DNA from: Datisca glomerata
Taxonomy: Eukaryota > Streptophyta > Magnoliopsida > Cucurbitales > Datiscaceae
Direction of reading: 5' to 3'
DNA length: 64,000 nt
NCBI GenBank assembly: GCA_003255025.1
Contig: QANY01002362.1
Span: 760,567-824,566 of the forward strand
The translations under genes and the position numbers were made by a program. The notes below the pieces were generated by a model that was not told the origin of the DNA, did not search any database, and worked only from the letters and a program-made list of their open reading frames with translations. Positions 23,950 through 34,686 of this stretch are shown in pieces; position 1 is the first letter of the stretch, and the number at the start of each line of letters is the position of its first letter.

Positions 23950-25020
23950 TTATTGAAATAAATTGCTAAAAAAATTGAAATAAAGCACATAATGGTTATA
24001 AATCCTAGTGTTCCAACTCCTGCTGACCGTTCTTCCTTCTTGGTCCTGGAGAATGTATGTCCATGGTCTGATGATTCCTGTTATGATGTAAAGACCTTCC
24101 CAATTTGGGCCAAGTTTACCCACTTTAAGCTCTTGGGTATTCTGATACACTTTTCGAAGCACGTAGTCCACTATTGTAAATTTGCGGATGTTGATACCTT
24201 TGTTAAAGTATTGGGATGCTTTCCGCGCATATGCCTCCATCCTGATTAGCGCCAACTCCCTTTTTTCCTCCAAGACATCTAGTGTCTGGCATGGCTTCTC
24301 CATTGTTATTTGCGTCCATGAGTTGTGCCCTTACATTAGGCATTCCAACCTCAACCGGAATCACAGCCGTAGCTCCATAGACCATAAAGAAAGGCATTTT
24401 CCTGTGGGAGACCTCTCCGTGGTCCTATACGCCCATAACACGGCTAGGAGATCCTCGAACTATCTTTCCTTAGCCTGACAGAGCCTCTTCTTGAGCGTGC
24501 TCAAGATTGTTTTATTGGAGCCTCGGCTTATCCATTCGTCTGCGGTGTCTAGGTGCTGAAATTTGAAGCTGAATGCCCAACTCCTCATAAAAATCCTTCA
24601 CGATTATCCCTGCATTGCGATTATGGCCTTAGGTATCCCAAATCTACACACAATGTTCTTCCAGATGAACCCCTTGACCGCCTTTTCTTTGATGTTTGTA
24701 AAAGATTCTGCTTCAACCCACTTTGAAAAATAGTCAGTGACCATGAGTAGAAATCTTGTCTGACCATGGTCAAGTGGCATTGGGCCCCTATGTCCATCCC
24801 TCATTGCATGAACAACCATGGATTGATTCTGGGGGTTAGTTCTTCAGATGGTTACTTTGGGTATCGGTGCATACCTCTGACACTTGTCGCATTTTGCTAC
24901 ATACTCCGCCGCTTTAGCATCCATTCTAGACCAAAAGTATCCCATCATGCGGGCTCTCCTACTCAATGATCTCCCTCATGAGTGGTTGCCACATTTTCCT
25001 TCGTGTAGTTCGGCCATCAT
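23950..25020 (-). pseudogene. Gypsy C integrase remnant
   Basis: Reading minus, a zinc-binding segment (about 25015-24850) includes YVAKCDKCQRYAP. The catalytic core (24604-24819) has DYFSKWVEAE and CRFGIPKAI but reads AMQG where the family has a catalytic Asp-Asn-Gly. Next is PFFMVYGATAVIPVEVG (24203-24397), then a C-terminal domain (23950-24303) with LDVLEEKRELALIRMEAYA and GKLGPNWEGLYIITG, typical of Tat/Athila integrases. Frames differ between blocks and stops occur. Confidence 0.8.
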
Positions 25021-25496
25021 AAACTGAGCTTCCGTCGGGTGGGGACATCTTAAATACAGTCCATTGTACAATTTTCTATATAAGACTCCATTCAAGACTG
25101 AATACATTGCAGCTCAGATTTCTCATCTTTCTTGTTTCACCATGTTCTTGTGAAAGTATGCCCTCTGATGTGTAACTAATGAGGGGATCCATCCAACTCA
25201 GCTCGGTCATCTGAGGTACCCTTGGATGAGGGTCCACGCTGTTGACGATTTCCATTTATCGATCTGTGGCCGATTCTGGAAGGAACCCAACCAAGATAGT
25301 TCTCCTCATATCAGTATCAACGGTCGAGGCTAAGGTAGCCAGGGAGTCCACATGGCCATTATCCATTCTAGGTAGCTGCGCTACGGAGCACTCCTCAAAT
25401 TTGGTCTTCAATCCCATTACTTTGCTCTGATATGCCCCCATCCTTGTATCTCTAGTCTGAAAATCATCGTTGACTTGATTGAGTATCATCTGAGAG

Positions 25497-25703
25497 TCAC
25501 TGAATAGCCTTACCGCTCTGCCCCAAGTCCTTGGCTAGTTTCATTCCCACGAGTAAAGCTTCATATTTGACCTCATTGTTTGAGGCCCTGAACCCAAAGC
25601 ATAGAGCTCTTTCAATTATGGTCTGATCTGGCATTTTAAGTATTAACCTGGCTCCACATCCCTGCGCGTTTGCTGATCCATCAACATAAAGTGCCCATTC
25701 CAT
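25497..25703 (-). pseudogene. Second (archaeal-type) RNase H of Gypsy C
   Basis: The block reads WALYVDGSANAQGCGARLIL, then GFRASNNEVKYEALLVGMKLA. This is the additional RNase H that Tat elements carry after the ordinary RT-RNase H. The first catalytic Asp (VDGS) is kept. The Glu expected in NNEAEYEAL is replaced by Lys (NNEVKYEAL), so the domain is probably inactive. A continuation containing MRRTILVGFLPES lies at 25256-25489. Confidence 0.75.
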
Positions 25704-25799
25704 GTTCGAGGGTTACTCTCTCATCTCTTCGAGTGTTACATCATCTCTAGTGACTTCTTCTATACATTCTGACTCATCATCCTCTTGGGATGGCATCAT

Positions 25800-27000
25800 T
25801 TCTACAAAAAATCAACAAGTGCTTGAGCCTTGATGGTGGTAGGAGGTTTGTATCTAATGTCGAACTCTCCCAACTCTATAACCCATTTCATCGGTCTTCC
25901 AGACATCTCCAATTTATAAAAAATAGACTTGAGCGGATATGTGATCCTCACTGTGACGGTATGACTTTGGAAGTAATGCCTAAGTTTTCTAGCCGAGGTG
26001 ACTAGGCCTAAGGCTAACTTTTCCATTCGTGAATATCTCTTATCTCCGCATCCAATAGCATCTTGCTAACGTAATAGACTGGTCATTGATCATTTCCTTC
26101 CTCTCTGACTAAGATAGAGCTCACCGTATTCTCTGATATAGCGAGGTACAAATATAGTATTTCCCCTTCCTGAGGTTTTGACAGAAGAGGTGTGTACATC
26201 ATATACCTTTTAAGGTCATCAAACGTCATTTCGTACCTCTTATCCCATCCAAGGTGCTTGTGATTCTTCAAGATTTTGAAGAAAGGAAGACACTTGTACG
26301 GGGATATGGATATAAACCTACTAAGGTCTACCAACCTCATGTTTAGCTTTTGCACCTCCTTGATCGTCTTGGGCACGGTCATCTCCAACACTGCACTAAT
26401 TAGATCATGATCCGCCTCAATCTCACGGTTTGTGACAAGATGCCCCATAAACTTCCCTGATGACAAATCGAAAGAACATTTTGATGGGTTAAGCTTCATA
26501 CATTATTTGTTAAGTACCTCAAATGTCTGCCTCAGGTCTGATACATGATCATGCACAAACACAGACTTTACCATCATATCGCCAATGTATACTTCCATCG
26601 TCTTCCCCAAGTATTCTCGAAACATCTTATTGACTTGGCGTTGATAGCTGGCTCTTGCATTCTTCAATCTGAACAGCATGACTTTATAATAGTAAGTTCC
26701 GTTCTCACTCACAAATGACGTCTTTTCTTGATCCGAGGGGTGCATGAGTATCTGATTGTACCTGAAAAAACATCCATAAGGTTGAGCATCCCGTGTCCTG
26801 TTGTCGCATCCACCAACTGATCGATTTTCAAAAGAGGAAAGTTGTCATTTAGGCAAGCTTTGTTTAGGTCAGTGAAGTCTATACAGACCCTCCACTTTCC
26901 ATTATTTTTCTTGACCACAACCACGTTGGCTAGCCAATATGGGTAGTGTACCTACTTGATAAAACCCACATCTAATAGCCTTTGCACCTCCTCGTTGATG
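25800..27000 (-). pseudogene. Gypsy C reverse transcriptase and RNase H
   Basis: RT starts near 27000 (LLDVGFIK, an in-frame TAG, then VHYPYWLANVVVVKKNNGKWR) and continues KWRVCIDFTDLNKAC (26709-26924). The catalytic segment at 26503-26745 reads VYIGDMMVKS, where the active YIDD motif would be expected, so one metal-binding Asp is Gly. The connection and RNase H follow (26083-26499, KLNPSKCSF and LVTNREIEA; 25802-26026, IRYKPPTTIKAQALVDFL). The frame is broken at least twice. The enzyme is not expected to work. Confidence 0.85.
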
Positions 27001-27288
27001 ACTTTGTTCCTGTCTGAGGCAAATTTTCTCCTCTTGTGTCTGACTTGTGGTTCACATATACCCCAATTTATACGAAATCACAGATGGATCAATTCCGGGC
27101 ATGTCTGATATATTCCAAGAAAAAGTCTACCAATTTTATTTTAGGAAAATGACAAGCTCACTTCTTATCGGATCTCTAAGGTCTACACATATGCTCATGA
27201 CCCTCTTAGGGCCTGATGGATGAATCGAGACCTCCATCATTTCTTCAATGAGTGGTGCATCCAAGGTCTGACCACGTCCCTTTAGTTG

Positions 27289-27700
27289 TTATTGCTCTGA
27301 CTTTTGCTTGAAGCTAGTAATGTAATAGCTCCTAGCCACTTCTTGGTCTCTGCATATTTCCATTATTCCCTTTGGGGTCGGGAAATTTATCTTCTTATGG
27401 AAGGATGAGGGTATTGCCTTCATTGTGTGCACCCACAACCTTCCTACAGTTATGTTGTAGGTTGATTCTTCATCTACTACAAGGAACTCCATCATCATAT
27501 TGATAATTTTTGCTTTCAAGGGTAGAAAAACGCTCCCAATTGCTCTGGTAATTGAACCGTTGAAGTCGACGAGCTCCAGATCACATCTGATCATCTACGA
27601 TTCATCTATTCCTATCTGCTTTAGGGATGAGAGGAAGATTATATCAGTTGAGCTCCATGGATCCACTAGTATCCGCTTGACTAAACAATTCACCACGTCT
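27289..27700 (-). pseudogene. Gypsy C protease region
   Basis: The frame at 27289-27594 reads MIRCDLELVDF, then YNITVGRLWVHTMKAIPSSF and KINFPTPKGIMEI. This matches the C-terminal half of the Tat-lineage aspartic protease (family form YN.ILGR.WLH...AVPS.YHQ). The N-terminal catalytic DSG/DTG part is not in a continuous frame. Sequence between 27000 and 27289 is spacer with stops. Confidence 0.65.
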
Positions 27701-29511
27701 AAGGAGATCACCAGCGCATCATCGTGGGGGGTAATTCACTCTGACCATATCCGCATTGTAGGGGTAATCTTCTGGTTATACTCATCATGTTTTGCTAATG
27801 AGAATACTGGCAGACGGGCAGCTCTCAGGTGCCCCTTCCTCGCCGAGGTACTTGCTCCTCCACTTGACTTTCCTCCATGGATCACGTGTACAACCCGTCT
27901 TTCAGGATTTTCTTCATGAGGTTTGTCCTCAGCCTCTTGCTAGCCTGATCCAAGAGATATTCTTTCACAAATCCTCACATGATCAGAGATTTGATCCCCG
28001 TTTAAGTTTTCAGTAATCATCTGTTGTATGCCCGTAGTCCCTAACAGTATTAATTCTGATTCTTCCTTCTTCCTATCTTTGTTCTCAACGCTGGAGGTTG
28101 AGAGAGGAGATCCCTGCCTTGGACTTGGTGAACTAGCTCCTCCAGACTCACTGTTAATGGAGGAATGTTCATTTGTGGGATGACTCTTGGTCCCAATCTA
28201 TCCATGACACTGACCCTCTCCCATGACCATTTTTTGTTCATTTTTCGGCTTGACCTTTCAGTTCGATCTCTGTCTTCTCTTTTGACGCGAGAAGGCTCTC
28301 CCGTGTACTCATCTTTCCTCTCTTCTTTACCATCTCTTCATCCAACAAAATGAGTTCGTTGGCTTTTCTAAGACATTCTGATAAGGTTTTGGGTCTTTTT
28401 CGGTGTAAAGATTTGAACACATATGTGCCTTCCACCACACCATTTCTGAAACAGTCATGGCCACAGCCTCATCACATTTGATAATGCCAATCTTCTCGTT
28501 GTTAAACCTCTGAATGTATTCCCTCAGGGGTTCGTCCCTCTTCTGGACTATGGTAAAAAGGTCATGTGCTTCTATAATCATTATTTTGCTACCTTCAAAT
28601 TACTCTATGAAGAGTGTCACGAAGTGAGATAATAAGTGTATGGAACGAGGTTCTAGGCTCCCGAACCATGTGATGGTGGTTCCTTTTAGACTTGATGCAA
28701 ATTATAGGCATAACATTCCCTCTAGCTTGTCCTATGAAATGCATGCTCCCGACATCACCTGCTTATAAAGTAAAATATGATTAGTAAGATCAAAGATACC
28801 ATCATACATTTTGAATTTCGGAGTGGTGAACCTCTTTAGTGGTGTCATTGATGTGATTCCCACCACGAAAGGCGATTGCTCTTCCCTTTATCCTTTGTGT
28901 CTAAGCGAGTGACTCTCAAATACAAATCTTTGATTTGCTCAGCAATCCCGTCTGCATCCTGATCGCATCCGTGCTCTTCCCCATGATACTATGACCTTCT
29001 GCTCTCAGCTTTATCACGAACCCTTTTGGTCTGACGGGAGTGGTGACGGGAATGACGCGAATGATGAAGTGAGCAATGAGAGTCCTCCCTGACCTCACTG
29101 CGTGGCTCCCCTCCTCCTTCAGGTATGCGAGGTGCATTCTGACTTTGGCCCCCTCCTTCTAGTGCTGAGTGATCTAGTGCTGGGTTAGGGTTGCGCCTTT
29201 CTTCTCTGTTATGTCTGTGCACAACCCAGTGATGGGGATTGCATTCTCTTCTTCCCTCAATCCTCTATTCATCTCTACCTTCTTTCTTGAGGTCGGCAAT
29301 TTCCTTGGTGAGGAACTCCACCTTTCTCCAACAAGAGAATGACGGTTGGATCAGTGCCATTATGTAGTTGTGGACTCGCCAAATTTGCTACTTGAGCTAT
29401 GTGAATATGATTATGCTCTCTCGCTGCTTCTATCGGGTTTCTGGTGAGATTACTGACCGATGCGCCCTCAGGGTGGTCGTCTTGTCCTGGATTCGCTCTT
29501 GTATTCACCAT
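27700..29511 (-). pseudogene. Gypsy C gag remnant
   Basis: Gag begins at 29511 (MVNTRANPGQDD), about 80 bp after the primer site. A charged, Arg/His-rich stretch follows (28916-29222). The retrotransposon gag core lies at 28327-28581 (IVQKRDEPLREYIQRFNNE), continuing FKSLHRKRPKTLSECLRKANE (28238-28438). The C-terminal part towards 27700 is in broken frames. Stops and frameshifts are frequent. Confidence 0.7.
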
Positions 29512-29572
29512 TGCGATAGCAAATTTGATTATTATATTTTTAAAGCTTTAAGGAAGATCTTCAACTTAAACT

Positions 29573-29592
29573 TCCCACAGACGGCACCAAAC
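29573..29592 (-). other. Primer-binding site of Gypsy C
   Basis: On the minus strand TTTGGTGCCGTCTGTGGG lies directly inside the 5' LTR. Sites of the form TTTGGCGCCGTCTGTGGG are common in Tat-type Gypsy elements, so this copy carries one apparent change. Confidence 0.6.
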
Positions 29593-30304
29593 TGTAGATG
29601 CTCAAAATCTACCGTCAGATCGAATTACCCCGCATTACCCTATGAACTCAATAATCTACAAGACAATGAAGCGACGAAGGCTTATCTCGACACCGGTGTG
29701 GTGCCCAGCCTAATACACTCCTGATGCTTAAGTTAGTGCAGTATATTTGAAATTATATTATCGAGGGTTGAGAGAATACATACCGTCTTTGTGAGGGGTC
29801 ACCATCTATTTATACTGGATGAAAGATAGCATTTGAAGAATATTCTCCTCAGATAAGTTACTTTTCAGTTATTATCTTATCACTTCAAACAACTTTGAGA
29901 TTATCCCAGGTAGTTGAGATCGTGTTTTTGTTACGTCGGAAGGGATGATCCCTCAGATATAATGAGCCATCGGTCATCCTAGTGACCTCAGACATGATGA
30001 GCCCTCGGTCATCCTGGTGACCTCAGACATGATGAGCCATCGGTCATCCTGGCGACGTCGGACATGATGATCTCTCGGTCATCCTGGTGACCTCGAACAT
30101 GGTGAGTCATCGATCATCCTGGTGATCTCGGATAAGATGAGTCCTCGATCATCTTGGTGACATTGGGCCCTATAATGTTGGTATGTTGCCTAAAGCCCTT
30201 GGGCTGGGGGTTTATGGGTTTTCCATTATAAGATAAGTATTGGGTTTTGTCATAAATCATCATCTAAAGTGGGTCCTAGATCATATATTTTTTTATCCTC
30301 CACA
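29593..30304 (-). repeat. 5' LTR of Gypsy element C
   Basis: This 712-bp LTR pairs with 18838-19627. It has six 35-bp minisatellite units (about 29955-30165), three fewer than the 3' LTR, which accounts for most of the length difference. Its outer edge lies 305 bp before the start codon of REM gene 1. Confidence 0.85.
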
Positions 30305-30429
30305 ATAGATATTATCAAAATTTTATATGAAATCACTAATATAAAAAATTTCGAGAACTTAACATCTTTTTAGGTTGAGAGGTATTAAGATTAACTAAAT
30401 TGTGCAACAAAAGATTTCATTGCATTTTT

Positions 30430-30609
30430 TTTATAATACAAAACTATATTAACGAAAAAAATTATATAAGGTCCCTCCATATGTATTTTGCATTTTAGCT
30501 AAAGACAAAAAGTCCAAAATTTCGGTGTTAGTCGTGTGCCTGGGTTGTTACTCTGGTTCCGTTTTCAACACCATTACTAAACAGTGAACCTCAGCAAAAG
30601 CTTTCAGCA
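30430..30609 (+). promoter_or_regulatory. Conserved upstream region of REM gene 1
   Basis: This stretch closely matches 47885-48081 upstream of gene 3, including TTTTAGCTAAAGACAAAAA, TTTCGGTGTT and CACTAAACAGTGAA. Conservation of the two paralogous upstream regions suggests core promoter and 5' UTR. No clear TATA box is certain. The Gypsy LTR replaces whatever lay further upstream. Confidence 0.45.
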
Positions 30610-30669
30610 ATGGCTTCTCAGCATCACTTTTTCAAGTTTATTTTGGCTGATTCTCCTCTCCATCAAAAG

Positions 30670-30672
<3 letters not shown>

Positions 30673-30734
<62 letters not shown>
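30673..30734 (+). repeat. (CT)n microsatellite at the lost splice donor of gene 1
   Basis: An uninterrupted CT tract of about 62 bp starts directly after codon 21 of gene 1. Gene 3 has a GT donor at the matching point, followed by its own CT tract. Confidence 0.95.
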
Positions 30735-30738
<4 letters not shown>

Positions 30739-32994
30739 TTGCCGTTTCGTTTGAATGAGTTTTATTTGAAGTAGGTTAAGGTTCATAACTCCCTTTCCCA
30801 TTTTATTTATTATCTTTTTGGCACAAAGGATAATGATTCATCAAAGAAGCAGAAAGGGAAAAGTAAAATGTAGTCAAATTTCTTGCATTTAGTAAAGTAG
30901 CTCAACGTTCTATACATGTTCTATGCCATCAATCAGTTTGCAAAGAGGGCTTTTGTATTAAATGATTGTGAGAGAGGAATAAATGTTTATTAAAGTTGAA
31001 ATGCTTCAAAACTAGTGGATATATGATGTGGCACATGGGGTTTGATAGCAAATATTTTCAAGTGCTGAATCTAAATTAGCCAATAAAATTGTGAAGGGTC
31101 TGCTGTGATTACAAACAGTCAAAGTGTAAGGGTATTTATGCAGTCAAGCCAAAAAGAAAAAGTAATGTTTTGTAGAGTAGGGGCTTGAACATAGTTTAAA
31201 TAACTAAGCAAATGTCAATTTAGGCCTGCCTTCACAGTTCATGTCTTTCTCTTCCAAATGTAATTGTTTCTAATTGAAGTAAATACGATAAGGTCCATAT
31301 CACAAGATGAGTTGCCATATGTTTAAGCTGCCGGGAACATAAATTCATGAGGTTGTTTGCAGGTGTTGCTTAAGCTTCCAAATGGTACCAAGTGGAAAGT
31401 GGAATTGACAAAATCAAATAACATATATTGGTTAGATAGTGGTTGGCAGAAATTTGCAGACGATTGCTTTCTGGATGAAGGTCACCTTTTAGTTTTTAGA
31501 TATGATGGAGATTCGTGCTTTTACATACCGATATTCGATCCAAGTGCATCAGAGATATATTACCCTTACAAGGATGCCCATAGGGATGAGACCGCCATTA
31601 TCAGGCACTTCCAACACAATGATTCCCCTGAAATTCTTGATGATTTTCCACCATTCTCGAAAAGAATGGAAAATACTCCTCCACCAAGTCCTCGGCCTTA
31701 TAAGAAGATTAGAAACAAAAATTCAACAGAAGGTAGCGGATCTCATTTCTCCTGTTACTGATCTAATCTCTTTTGAATGTTCTCACCAAGGGAAGTACCA
31801 TATAATCTATTTATCTATTTTGACTGTAAATGTTCCGCAGCAGAAGAAGATTTTGCTTCAACAGAAGGCAGAGGTGGCACGTCTAGTCCTCATAGTTACC
31901 CAAACGATTTTTCTTCAACAGAAGGAAGAGAAGGCACAACTAGTCCTCATAGTTACCCAAAATGTGAGGTTGCTATTGGAAGACGAACAATTTACGCCGG
32001 CCAAAAAGCAAGAGCTCTTGAAAGAGCTAAAGCTTTCAAATCTGAGAAGTGTGCAGCAATTGAGCCTGAACCTAACATCGCTATGAATGCCGAAGTTGGC
32101 CAGACAAAAGAAGGCTACAGGGGAGGGTCTTCCGATGGTGTTTTCAGTTCTGGGAATCCTTTCTTCAAGCATATCTTGAAACCCTCATATGTTGATGGCC
32201 ACTATAGCCTGGTAATTTTCACTTGAAAACCTGAAATATTTTATCCTGTTAGTTTGATAGATTCGGTTTTGCGATGTTGTATAATTTTTCTGCTCATTTA
32301 TTTACAGAATGTACCAAGCAGCTTGGCCAGGAGATACTTGAATGTTTATGACGTGAATCACCTTGATGCGTCCTTCAAACATCAGATGAGCGCATGTGGT
32401 TTGTTAAGTTTAATGTAAGAAGAAATAATATGATTCCTAGAGTGGAAGTACGTGATGGCTGGAGGACATTGTCAGGGGAAATAATTTGAAAGCAGGAGAC
32501 GTTTGTGTATTTGAGTTAATCAAGTGCATAGAAATTTCATTTAACGTCGTAATTTACCGAGTCTCTGCGAACGCAAATTGCAGCCACCAATGTCGAGGTT
32601 AGTTACAGACATGCTGTGATTCTTAGTCTGCTACATTAAAGCTGTTATATTTCTCATGGGCTGTTTTTGTTAACAGGTCAGAATGGATCAAGTCATGAAG
32701 TTCAGCCAAAAGGGAATTCAAAACATGAAAATAAATTGGATGTAAAGGAGGCTATTGAGAGACATTCATCTTCACGGCCTTTTGAAGCACATGCTGCCAG
32801 CGAATTATTATCTATGAACTCCTTCAAAAGCACTGCGCTACCTTATATGCTCGAGCACTCATGCATGGTACGATCTACACCGGATAGCTTGTTCAAAATT
32901 ATTTATTTTCTTAACGACATAACATGATTAAGGGTGCGTTTGGAAGTGTTTCTTTTGGGAGCTTTCTAATGCATTAAAAACATTACTTTAAAAA

Positions 32995-34110
32995 CATGAA
33001 GCTGCTGATAGATGGGTCTGGCTTTTATCTCCTTCTGGTAATTTCTCTACTAGAGGTACTTATAAGCATTTGATGCAGCCTCTTGTGTACTAAGATGGTC
33101 TGATTCCCTAAAAGTGTTCCTTGGTTTAGTTTTGTTACTTGGCTTGCCCTTAAAGACAGACTCAGGACCAAAGACAAGATGCAAAGATGGGGTAAGGGTA
33201 TTGATATAGACCGTGTCTTTTGCCTTAATTGTGTGAAATTGGCCAATCACTTTCTTGCCGAATGTACATTTTCTAATGCCATTTAGAAGTCTATTCTCTT
33301 AAAATGCAAAAACTTGGATACTGCTTGTCAGAGATTGGACCAAATTGTTAGATGGTTGTTAGCTCACGCGCGAATGAAGGAACTTAGATGAACTATCCTG
33401 AAACTTGCTTTTCGTTCTTTTGTGTATATGATTTGGAGAGAGAAACAATAGAATTTTTGCTGGGAAAATTAACTCTGAAACTTGCTAGCGTTTGGCATGC
33501 GCGGAATTTGCATGAAAGTAATAGTGATAGCCTAAGAGGTCTCCTGGTGATATGGGACCTGATTATACTTTCTTTTGAAGCCTAAGTAGGTCTAGGCTTT
33601 TTCTCCCTTTTGTTTTGGATTTCTTGCTGCTTTTGTGACCCTTAAGGAGAGTTTTTCCTTGGCTGCTCTTATTTGCTTTCTGTTGGAATGTTGTCTCACA
33701 TTATCTAGACTTGTTCATTCTATGTTAGTTATAAAACTCTAGTACTCCTCTCTTTAACACCTAGGTTTTAAGGAGTGATCGGGATGGACTTTTTAATTTG
33801 GTATTAGATCTTGGTTGGGCCTTTGTTTGTGCCGTTTTAGTTCGGTTCTTTGTCCGCTTAGTTCGGATTGTTTGGTATGCTGTTTAGTTCAGCTAACGTG
33901 TGGTGGTCCAGGAAGGTGTGTTGGAATGTTGTCTTACGTCGCCTAGACTTGTTCATTTTGTGCTAGTTATAAAGTTTTAATACCCCTCTCTTTAACACTT
34001 AAGTTTTAATGAGTGATCGAACTGGGTTTTACAACTGTTTCTGTTCTCCTTTGTTTCCTTGGAATATACCCTGTGTATTGGTGTATTCCTTTTATGTCTC
34101 TAGTACATTT
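32995..34110 (+). mobile_element. LINE fragment with RT zinc-binding domain
   Basis: In several frames the text reads WFSFVTWLALKDRLRTKDKM, then RWGKGIDIDRVFCLNC, LANHFLAECTF. This is the reverse-transcriptase zinc-binding (zf-RVT) region of plant L1-type retrotransposons (W.LAL..RL.T.D...C..C...E...HL...C). The 3' untranslated tail seems to run to an A-rich end near 34110 (TATCGAAAAAA) and is split by a TRIM at 33681. It is 5'-truncated and full of stops. I found no clear target-site duplication. Confidence 0.6.
33681..34035 (+). mobile_element. TRIM (terminal-repeat retrotransposon in miniature)
   Basis: Two direct repeats of about 117 bp (33681-33797 and 33919-34035) start TGTTGGAATGTTGTC and share TAGACTTGTTCATT, CTCTCTTTAACAC and GAGTGATCG. 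After the first comes TGGTATTAGATC, a mutated tRNA-Met primer site. Before the second comes the purine-rich CCAGGAAGG. LTR, primer site, purine tract and LTR in about 355 bp without coding capacity is the TRIM layout. The exact right end is uncertain. Confidence 0.6.
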
Positions 34111-34686
34111 AACTTATCGAAAAAATTCATATCTATTTGATAAATGTTGTTTGGAACAGATTTTGATATTTTACAGCATTTATACAGGAAGCACTAGTGA
34201 ATCCTAAAATTCTTTAAAAAAATACAAGTGAATATGCTTAAAACCATATTTAAGTGTTTCATACAGAGGTGTTTTTGAATGAAGGTTAACTGAAATAGTG
34301 TTATTTGAATGTATTAAAACATTTCCAAACACATCCTAGCTGCCTCTAAGATATCATGAGCGTTGTTGATTTGTTTTAAACTAAAGAAAGATGCATGAGA
34401 AAGTACACTTAAGACTTTACATATAACATGTTGATACAAGATATTAAACAGATTTTTCCCTTTTAACTTCATTTTATATAATTGTTGCAGGATGGATTTT
34501 GCAAAGGAGAATCTGGTGGAAGGGTAAGAGATTGTGAAGCTTCAGGTTGGAGATAGATGATGGCCAGTGAAGCTGTTACTTATATGGAAGAAGAGTCACA
34601 TCAAAGTAGGGGATTTTTGCATGCTTGTGCCGACAAACAAGAAACACAATGTTCTTTAAGTTACCATTTTGAGATGTTTAGCTTAA

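Larger units (their letters stand above)
18838..30304 (-). mobile_element. Gypsy element C of Tat type, complete, minus strand
   Basis: This is an 11.5-kb LTR retrotransposon bounded by TGTAGATGCTC...ATCCTCCACA repeats. The flanks are ATAAA (18833-18837) and ATAGA (30305-30309), a 5-bp target duplication with one mismatch. On the minus strand the order is 5' LTR, primer site, gag, protease, RT, RNase H, second RNase H, integrase, a long 3' region with an opposite-strand gene, purine tract and 3' LTR. A second RNase H after the first, plus an antisense gene downstream of pol, are hallmarks of the Tat lineage (Retand/Ogre-like). Stops and active-site changes make it non-autonomous. Confidence 0.88.
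32932..34336. mobile_element. PIF/Harbinger-like element in the last intron of gene 1
   Basis: Terminal inverted repeats are GGGTGCGTTTGGAAGTGTTT at the left and the complement of GGATGTGTTTGGAAATGTTT at the right, three differences over about 20 bp. Flanking trinucleotides are TAA (32929-32931) and TAG (34337-34339), fitting a 3-bp TWA duplication. The matching place in gene 3 (near 53204-53219) reads GTTAACTGCCTCTAAG with no insert. The interior was enlarged by a LINE piece and a TRIM. No transposase is visible. Confidence 0.6.
30610..34686 (+). pseudogene. REM gene 1, B3-domain pseudogene
   Basis: This is a paralogue of gene 3. Recognisable exons are 30610-30672 (MASQHHFFKFILADSPLH), 31363-31732, 31841-32211, 32308-32597, 32677-32867 and 34491-34686. 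Defects seen by comparison with gene 3 are as follows. The first intron donor (CTC|GTAAC in gene 3) is replaced by the CT repeat. About 50 coding bases after that intron are deleted, removing the SIPRNF start of B3-1. The whole second B3 domain is deleted at a TCTGAGAAG junction. There are two 1-base losses in the third domain (near 32375 and 32465). The last exon has in-frame stops (GGG TAA GAG and AGA TAG ATG). Remaining text such as PYKKIRNKNS and NPFFKHILKPSYVDG shows the original four-domain REM type. Confidence 0.85.

Noticed and set aside
23992..24478. Plus-strand frames opposite the Gypsy integrase
   Set aside because: They are shadows of the minus-strand integrase, which has clear family motifs.
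30604..30801. Arg-Glu repeat frame on the minus strand
   Set aside because: It is the reverse translation of the CT microsatellite.
31915..32172. Minus-strand frame across gene 1 exon 3
   Set aside because: It is antisense to a recognisable REM exon.
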